The translations under genes and the position numbers were made by a program. Positions 62,921 to 64,000 of a stretch of 64,000 bases of DNA are shown piece by piece. Numbering within the stretch: the stretch's first letter is position 1; each line of letters begins with the position of its first letter. Origin of the DNA: Hippopus hippopus (lineage: Eukaryota; Mollusca; Bivalvia; Cardiida; Cardiidae); the NCBI GenBank assembly GCA_946811185.2, contig OX328112.1, forward strand, positions 13,417,215 to 13,481,214. The letters are read 5' to 3'. The notes under the pieces are model-generated. The model saw only the letters and a list, made by a program, of their open reading frames with translations. It was not told where the DNA came from and searched no databases.

Positions 62921-64000
62921 GTCTACAGTAGGGATGTGAAGAATGTTGTGGTAATCGCTGGGACTGTATATTTTACACTTGTATATTGTATATCACCAAA
63001 TGGTTCAACTTTCAAATATCATCTCAGTTTTGCCTTCCATGGTCTGTGTTTTGCTCTAGATCTGTACTTTACCTAAAATTAAACAAAAACAGAGTTAAGG
63101 AACTACATCCACATCCCCAAGTAGGCCAAAGTGGTCATTTGATTTAGCCTGTAGCTCTCAAAGAATTATATTTTGATGATAAGAAATAACTTCATTAATG
63201 TAAAATTTATTTAATTCCTTTCCCTTTAAGCTGACGTAATATTGCATTCTGCATTACAACCATTCAACCAGACAAGACCGTTCACATAGCACAGTGTGTC
63301 TAATATTTTAGCGAATATATTACGGGCATGTTCATGGTCATTTTTTTTTTCAAAACAAATGCTCATTTTGGTGTCAGCTTTGTAATGACCATTCTATTCT
63401 CTGCTGTGTCCTTTTTTCTCAAAGACCAAAACCAAAAACCCGGTATGGGAATAAGTAGAAACCATTACTTTATATGCTGACACAATATATAATATTTATT
63501 TTATACACTCCAGACATCAGACAAGACTGTCCACCTAGCGCGGTGTGGCCAATATAGGGAGGAGCTTTTTCTCTAGGCATGTTGATGGCCATTTTCTTCC
63601 TTGCTCCATACAATGTGGGTGTCAGCATGTAAATGGCCATGTTGATGTCACTATGGGGTTATATTACAATGTTTTCGGACATGCCTCGGCCTGACAGTCT
63701 TACATGAGAGACGGGCGCAAATGTGTAAAGTAAACTAGTTGGGTTGAGGTTTTAATGAGACTAGGCAGCGATCCTATAATCTCTATAGATGATCTCTGCA
63801 CCAGGGTACCCAACACACTCCATGACAGTACTATCTTTACCTGCAAATACTTTGCAACAGAAAAGGCGTAAAGCCCTATATCCTCTCTGTACATTGGCCA
63901 TATCGGGTACACTTTTGCAGGCCGGTACCTAGGTTATCAATGTGGGGATAGCACTGTCCACAAAAGCTCCTCTAAAGTATGAAATAAGCATGAAAAATAT
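62921..64000. other. no gene seen; weak internal duplication
   Basis: CAGACAAGACCGTTCACATAGCACAGTGTG-type sequence near 63270 and CAGACAAGACTGTCCACCTAGCGCGGTGTG-type near 63515 are followed in both cases by GGCATGTTSATGGYCATTTT and GTGTCAGC. This is a duplicated segment of about 130 nt. No frame of interest. Confidence 0.5.

Overview
The window is animal nuclear DNA, most likely from a bivalve mollusc. The reasons are AT-rich, repeat-dense sequence, spliced coding exons, tRNA-headed SINEs with a tail typical of mollusc SINEs, Tc1/mariner relics, and very many short palindromic transposons. The species is an inference from repeat style; no search was possible. There is no prokaryotic operon, phage or CRISPR.

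Only three coding loci are well supported. (1) Minus strand, 3.2-8.5 kb: six consecutive exons with matching splice phases encode the start of a CRAL-TRIO/Sec14-domain protein like the N-terminal modules of SESTD1 and Trio/Kalirin/Dbl-type proteins. Its 5' leader may begin near 26.4 kb, and its 3' exons were not found and probably lie beyond the left edge. (2) Minus strand, 35.0-38.0 kb: one 2.96-kb open frame encodes a secreted-N-terminus, multipass membrane protein of unknown function. (3) Plus strand, 44.9-47.7 kb: an uninterrupted endonuclease plus reverse transcriptase frame of a non-LTR retrotransposon (CR1/L2/Jockey-like).

Almost everything else is repeats. About 60 copies of one palindromic TTAA-bounded element (called hpA here, about 229 bp) occupy roughly a fifth of the window in both orientations. 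At least five other palindromic families (hpB, hpE, hpF, hpG, hpH) also end at TTAA or a near match; hpC and hpD are palindromic families whose targets are unclear. TTAA targets suggest piggyBac-type mobilisation (inference; no piggyBac transposase is present). More than twenty SINE copies or fragments, two Tc1 relics, a mariner scrap and a hAT-like insertion are interleaved, with several nested insertions that give a relative chronology.

Layout: 0-26 kb, repeat-filled introns and flanks of the Sec14-type gene, including a SINE whose core has expanded into a 25-bp minisatellite (12.4-13.1 kb). 26-35 kb, SINEs, palindromic elements and a mariner fragment. 35-38 kb, the membrane protein gene, whose stop codon overlaps the end of an hpA copy. 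39-49 kb, a 29-bp minisatellite broken into islands by hpA, a fold-back Tc1 derivative, a SINE and the retrotransposon. 49-61 kb, a dense nest of Tc1 relic, hpB, hpC, hpD and hpE elements plus local duplications and a 330-bp inverted repeat pair. 61-64 kb, decayed hpA pieces and sequence in which nothing is recognised.

I found no convincing new multi-gene system. The most unusual content is the community of TTAA-bounded palindromic elements that insert into each other's ends, and several elements caught expanding or folding back on themselves.
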